DNA of 64,000 bases from Ilex aquifolium. Taxonomy: Eukaryota > Streptophyta > Magnoliopsida > Aquifoliales > Aquifoliaceae. The stretch spans positions 5,157,501 to 5,221,500 of the forward strand of contig OX637394.1 in the NCBI GenBank assembly GCA_951799425.1. The letters are read 5' to 3'. Each line of letters begins with the position of its first letter. The stretch's first letter is position 1. Below are positions 59,340 through 64,000 of this stretch, one piece after another. A program made the translations under genes and the position numbers. Below the pieces are notes generated by a model. That model worked only from the letters and a program-made list of their open reading frames with translations, was not told the origin of the DNA and did no database searches.

Positions 59340-62300
59340 AGAAACAATGAAACCATTTTAGCTCGGAACTCGATTAACTGTCTTGTTGTTAACCTCTCTT
59401 CAATCTTTTTTCCTTTGGTAAATTTTTTTCATTATGTAACAAACATACACACCGCATGCAATCGTACATTAATTCCCATTGTTAATATGTTTCGATGTGT
59501 TTTAAAAACAAAAATTACATTTGAAAAATGAGTACTTACGAGTTTTCCCTTTGTTGTGGACATATCTGACATGCTATAATTAGTAACTCCTTATCTGTGT
59601 GTCTATAAAGATTCCCTTCGAAGTATTGAACTCCGTAATCTTATTTTCTGCATATTTTTTCTGCAATTAATTGAAAACTTTTAGATTATGGATTGACAGA
59701 AAAAAAAATATGTGCTTCTAACAATATTGTTTTGGTATAATCCAACAAATATGATTGTATCATCTAGGTACATGTCCCGGTTGCCTTTTGTTCTCGGCAT
59801 TAATGAGTTATAATGTGTCTAAACACCTTTTTCAGTATTTAATACAAGCAGAGTCCAGTGGTCAGGAGTACAATCTTCTTTCTGACCATTTGAATTCATT
59901 GGTAATACAACATATTTAGAATCTCCCACATATGGTATATGCCTGTCTATTTTTGCTTGACGTGCATACTCTAAATTTGGTTCAATTACAAATGACTACA
60001 CATTCAAAATATGTAAAATATAACGTGTTATATATGTGCACAAATAAACTAATTGAACAACTATTTGTATCATTACTATTTAGATGTCTTACCCAACAAA
60101 GACTGTTGATGAAGTACCAACGTCTCTTAAGTGTGGACATTTCATTGTATTCATCAATCTGTTTTAGCATATTAGCCCAAGAGTCAATGATATGTTAAAA
60201 AACAAATTTTTTACAAGCGTATTAATTCTAATACGGTGAAATAGAGTTGAACTCCCTCATAAACATTATTCTGTTACACTATTCAAATAATGTTACACTG
60301 TTAAACAACACTTCATAAGTAAAAAATGCAATATCAGTTATGTTTATATACTACAACACTTTTTGGGCCAATATAACATGTTGTTAAATAACTAAATAAA
60401 TCATTAACAATTTTTCAATACGTACGTTGTTGTATAGTTCACAAGTTCCCATTATTTTCAACGCATGCTCGACATCTATTACACTTTTTTTTTATTTTTT
60501 TTCAACCCCAGACCATAATTTTTCACTACAATGTCATAAAAATGGGAAGCAAATTTGTTATATATTTGCAAATAATGAAGTATGTATGAACCATAATTTT
60601 TTAAAAACACATTTTATTGGGATAGTGACACTTACCCGTAACCCTATGCATCATATATGGTATTTAATTTGTTGAAATCAATCGCATCCAATGCTTCACA
60701 ATCACGCCACATTTTTTTTAATCTCTTTCTCTGTTTTCCCTTTAATTTTAGTGATCTTGTTCACGTTGTCATCATCTTCAACAATCTCAACTGTTTTTTC
60801 AGATCCGACTTCCCTCACAGTGTTCTTCTGGCTGATCTCATCTGATGTCACACTTTGATTTTTTTTCTCTTTTCTTCCCACTGTATTCAAATTCTCCATC
60901 TCTCTTTCTTTTTCTATCCCTTATCTTGATGTTTCGAATTATTGATGTTTGCCCTTTTTCTAGCATTACCTTCGGATCTTGAACTGCAATGAGTTTTTGT
61001 TGATATTTCTGAGTTATGACATGCACAAATAACTCGTTAATTTGATCAATCAATTTAGCATTCTCATTTTCTCGATTTTTTATTGTTTCGTTGCACGCTT
61101 GTATTTCCGCTTCAAACATTTTTCCCCGTTTTTTCATATTTTCAACCAACACATTCAACTCTTTTATCACCGTGTCATTTTTTTTCATTTTCAGTGAGAA
61201 GGCAGTGTTTTGTTTGTCTAACAAATCATCCCTAGCTTCCAACTGTGCATGATCCAAAGAATATTTATCTAGGGCTATGTTCCGTATAACTATTTTCAAT
61301 ACATCATTCTCCTTCATCAGTTCCTAAACTATTTGTCTGTTTGTGTCTTCTTCTTTTCTTACATCACATTCATCTCGTAGTGCAACATTAATATATTTCC
61401 AAGTGCCATATTTTCTAGAAACTTGTTCCAGACCATCTTTGTAATTTTCGTAATTGTGCGTCGCTTTATTAATAGCAGCCTCAATAAGAGATTCAAATGA
61501 CACATTCTTCTTACCATTATCACCAATTACATCCATATCCTTCTTTATCCACCTCACCTTGTGATTTTTTTACTTTACCACTTTTGGTATTTTCCACCAA
61601 TTCAGATTGGTCCACTTCTTGTTGTTTGCTTCCCTTATATCTAATAAAAAATTTCTCTTATGTTGTTCTCTTCAATCTATGTCTCAACATCTTTTGAAAC
61701 ATTTAAAATATCAACAATTGGATGCATTAAAACCTTTTTGAATAACTAAGTGTAACATAGAAGTGTAACATAAAAGTGTAGCAATACAGTGCTATGTTGT
61801 AAGTGTTGAAATACAGAGCTAAAATAAAACATTTAAAAATTCAGTAACATGGACATATTAAACCAAATTCATTACAACTGAGCTACTTAGATGTTTTGAC
61901 TTCAACTTTCCAAGCCTATTATGTTTCATAGTTCTCTAAACACTCGATAAATTTCATTTCACAATGCTTGAGATTCTGTTTGGCCTCTCAGTTTTGATAA
62001 TTGTTGTGTGTTCACAAACTCAATACTACACACACATACAAATTCATTATAAACAAACGCATTACTTTCATTTATTAAATTAAAGGAAACAAAATTGGAA
62101 ATGTTATGGGGCTATTAAAAAATTACCAATAACAACATTGCGTATCCAGTAACCCCTGTTAGGGTGCTACTCCTTCTCTTAAGTGAAAAAATAAGAGTTT
62201 CATGGATAGCACTTGACTAATCATACTTTTTCATTGCATCCAAATCCTCAATATACAAAACATACCCCTATCCTAGAGATGTCCCGATGTGTGTGAAAAA

Positions 62301-63050
62301 AAGAGTAACCATTAAGAATAGGCAAAGCAGACTTTTAATGTTATCAACGTCATTTTTGATTATTCTATTTGTTGTTTCAATCAGTTTACTCTTTATCAAA
62401 GTTGAGGTTAACCTGCTATCTTTCTTAAATCTTCGTTTAACAAATTTTGTGTTTTCCTTCCCATGAGTTGATGAATCTATTGGATCGTAACCATCTTCAA
62501 TCCCAAAGATTATTTTGACATCGCTTCTTCGCAATTTAATTTCCTTCCCACCAGTATGAAACTTGGATGTATTAACATCAAAACACAATATCACATCCTA
62601 AATGTTACTATCACTCTTTGTATACCATGTCTTGTCTACTTTTTTTATCAATGATACTTTGAAAGAGTAATCAAAATGAGTTTTTTTCTCAATGCATCCT
62701 TGTGTGCTTCATTTATCGTAATGTCATCTATTGCTCTAATAATAGCAAGCAAGTTGGATCTGTATTTAGGCTCATGCTTCGATTCCACCATTTATTTTTT
62801 TTGTTTTTTGTCGTGTGTTTTACCAACTTTAACTGATGATGGGCCCACAGTTTAGTCCAACACTTTGTTTCTACGACAAAATTTATATTTATCTTCGGTC
62901 TGCTTTTCTTTTCCTCCCATGACTGATTTGAGTTACGCAGATATAAAAACATGACAATTACAATATACAACAAAAAATTCAGTGTAACTATAATAGTATA
63001 ACAAAAATAGTGTACAAATAACTGTGTAACAATACATTTACACAAACACT
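59340..63050 (-). pseudogene. Decayed Ulp1/C48 protease gene with mobile-domain-like N-terminus
   Basis: Reading the minus strand I find, in order, a plant-mobile-domain or DUF1985-like part, a coiled coil and a Ulp1 cysteine protease domain. Part 1 (about 62230-62760): NLLAIIRAIDDITINEAHKD, VILCFDVNTSKFHTGGKEIK and DVKIIFGIEDGYDP. Part 2 is Lys/Glu-rich (60700-61557). Part 3 (about 59340-60200): KYVVLPMNSNG and CTPDHWTLLVLNTEKG with the catalytic His (59858-59860), THYNSLMPR, CPQQRENS, and CGVYVCYIMKKIY with the catalytic Cys (59454-59456). Such proteins cleave SUMO or similar tags, or are carried by Mutator-like elements. Damage: in-frame stops after NRQIV (about 61324), before VILCFD (about 62595) and after NTEKGV (about 59819); frameshifts near 60870 and 62680; Ala replaces the usual Asp before CGV. 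Confidence 0.7.
60702..61557 (-). pseudogene. Coiled-coil segment of the Ulp1 remnant
   Basis: Two stretches in one frame, 61557-61324 and 61317-60838, are separated by a single stop codon. They are rich in Lys, Glu, Asn and Leu with heptad-like spacing (KNDTVIKELNVLVENMKKRG). A basic patch near the end (IRDRKRKRDGEFE) could be a nuclear signal. The frame shifts near 60870, where a poly-T run occurs on the plus strand, and continues as an acidic stretch (EKTVEIVEDDDNVNK). Confidence 0.6.
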
Positions 63051-64000
63051 GTACTATTACATTCTGACAAACATATATTTACATATAACTTCATTCAAAA
63101 CAATATATCTCTGTTTTGAATTTGGTACCACATACACAAGACTACTGAACACAAGCAAAAACAGAACCAATGAATTTGACTTTACACTTCCTGACATCAT
63201 TTTAGACCTATATTCAGTCAATTAAAAATAAAAAATTATTAAATTTAAAAAATCCAATAAATTAACAATTTTTCTAAGAGGAAAACATCTAGGGTTTAAA
63301 AAATACATAAGTTTAGGGCATTTGCCAAAAAAAAAAGTGTACCACATTCGTCTTTAATTTTCGATTTTATCTATAATGTTACTCACCGGCGACAATATGT
63401 CTGCAAAACATGAATTTAACAAGAATTTTCAGCCAAAAAAAATACCAAAATAAAAATAAATGTAGTGTATTTTTTATAATATAACCCTTGATGTTAAAAA
63501 AAAGTACATGAAATGGCGAAGTTCAACGATCACCTTATTAAATGTAGGGCAACGAGCAACTGTCAATGCATGTTTCAGGTATACAAATGCCGAAATTCGA
63601 AAGTTTCTTCAAATCGCGAACAAAGATTTCACCATACTTGATTTTGTGCTAATCTAATATCAAATGCACCGTAATTCGATGTATCTTTCACAATCGAAAC
63701 CCTCTAGTTGTTTATGGAAGAAAGAAATTTGGGTTTTTTCTCTGAAGGCGATGAAGCAGTTTTCTATGAAGACAAATGAGTATACCAAACATTTTCTGAA
63801 GATATAGAGATTCGAAAATAAATGTCCCTAAATCAGCGGTTAAGATAAATTCCTTATTACCGTTTTTAGGAAAGATAATTTTACAAAATTGGCAATTACG
63901 TCTTTGTATCTCAGCAGTATACTTCTTTTCAAAATATTTTTTATGTGTACTTTTTGACAATTATGTCTAATTTGATGTACCTACTTCTAAAGGACCCTTG
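63051..64000. other. Right edge, no gene resolved
   Basis: AT-rich. The minus-strand frame at 63712-63960 (82 codons) has no recognisable family. It could be leader or first-exon sequence of the Ulp1 remnant, or chance. Confidence 0.35.

Noticed and set aside
59294-59340. The missing right end of fold-back copy E
   Set aside because: I looked for the usual terminal sequence beyond 59293 and did not find it, so the copy is called truncated, not complete.

Overview
The window is nuclear DNA of a flowering plant, almost certainly a eudicot. It is AT-rich, its genes have short GT-AG introns, and it encodes plant-specific proteins (a TMK receptor kinase, a GH17-X8 callose-type glucanase, a bHLH62-like factor, an HABP4/SERBP1-type RNA-binding protein). 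Well over half of the rest looks like transposon debris. No organellar, bacterial or CRISPR-like sequence was seen.

Four intact multi-exon genes could be assembled from exons with consistent splice sites: GH17-X8 glucanase (- strand, 517-4206, 3 exons, 464 aa), TMK-type LRR receptor kinase (- strand, 18185-21552, 2 exons, 928 aa), bHLH factor (- strand, 30820-33117, 7 exons, 576 aa) and HABP4/PAI-RBP1-family RNA-binding protein (+ strand, 52524-56533, 6 exons, 497 aa). Smaller or broken genes are a cysteine-rich secreted peptide (RALF-like, - strand, 15869-16081), an orphan first exon of an AIRP2-like RING E3 ligase (+ strand, 7909), and a decayed Ulp1/C48 protease gene with a mobile-domain-like N-terminal part (- strand, about 59340-63050). 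The intact genes are unrelated housekeeping, signalling, cell-wall and transcription genes; nothing suggests a biosynthetic cluster.

The mobile-element layer has much readable structure. There are five solo LTRs with exact 5-bp target duplications (15049, 17165, 26371, 45000, 49354), an LTR with primer-binding site but no partner (46464), and a 2.6-kb Ty1-copia element keeping only gag and the end of RNase H (36750-39394). Also present are a Helitron with canonical ends (42266-42972), a pair of CCA/GGT minisatellite elements with Helitron-like 3' ends (23570 and 43107), an Au-like SINE with a 15-bp target duplication (36217), and several MITEs. One nest has three layers: a SINE split by a Harbinger-type MITE that is itself split by a fold-back element (5184-6786).

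The most unusual signal is a five-copy family of 0.7-1 kb fold-back elements (about 1003, 5514, 12504, 24225, 58344). Both arms are long inverted repeats made internally of tandem ATTAAAATTCGA-type units. A separate 1.5-kb giant inverted repeat of degenerate ATTAACATTCAA units (56792-58340) directly abuts one copy.

All calls were made by reading the sequence. Family names rest on motif recognition, not on database searches.
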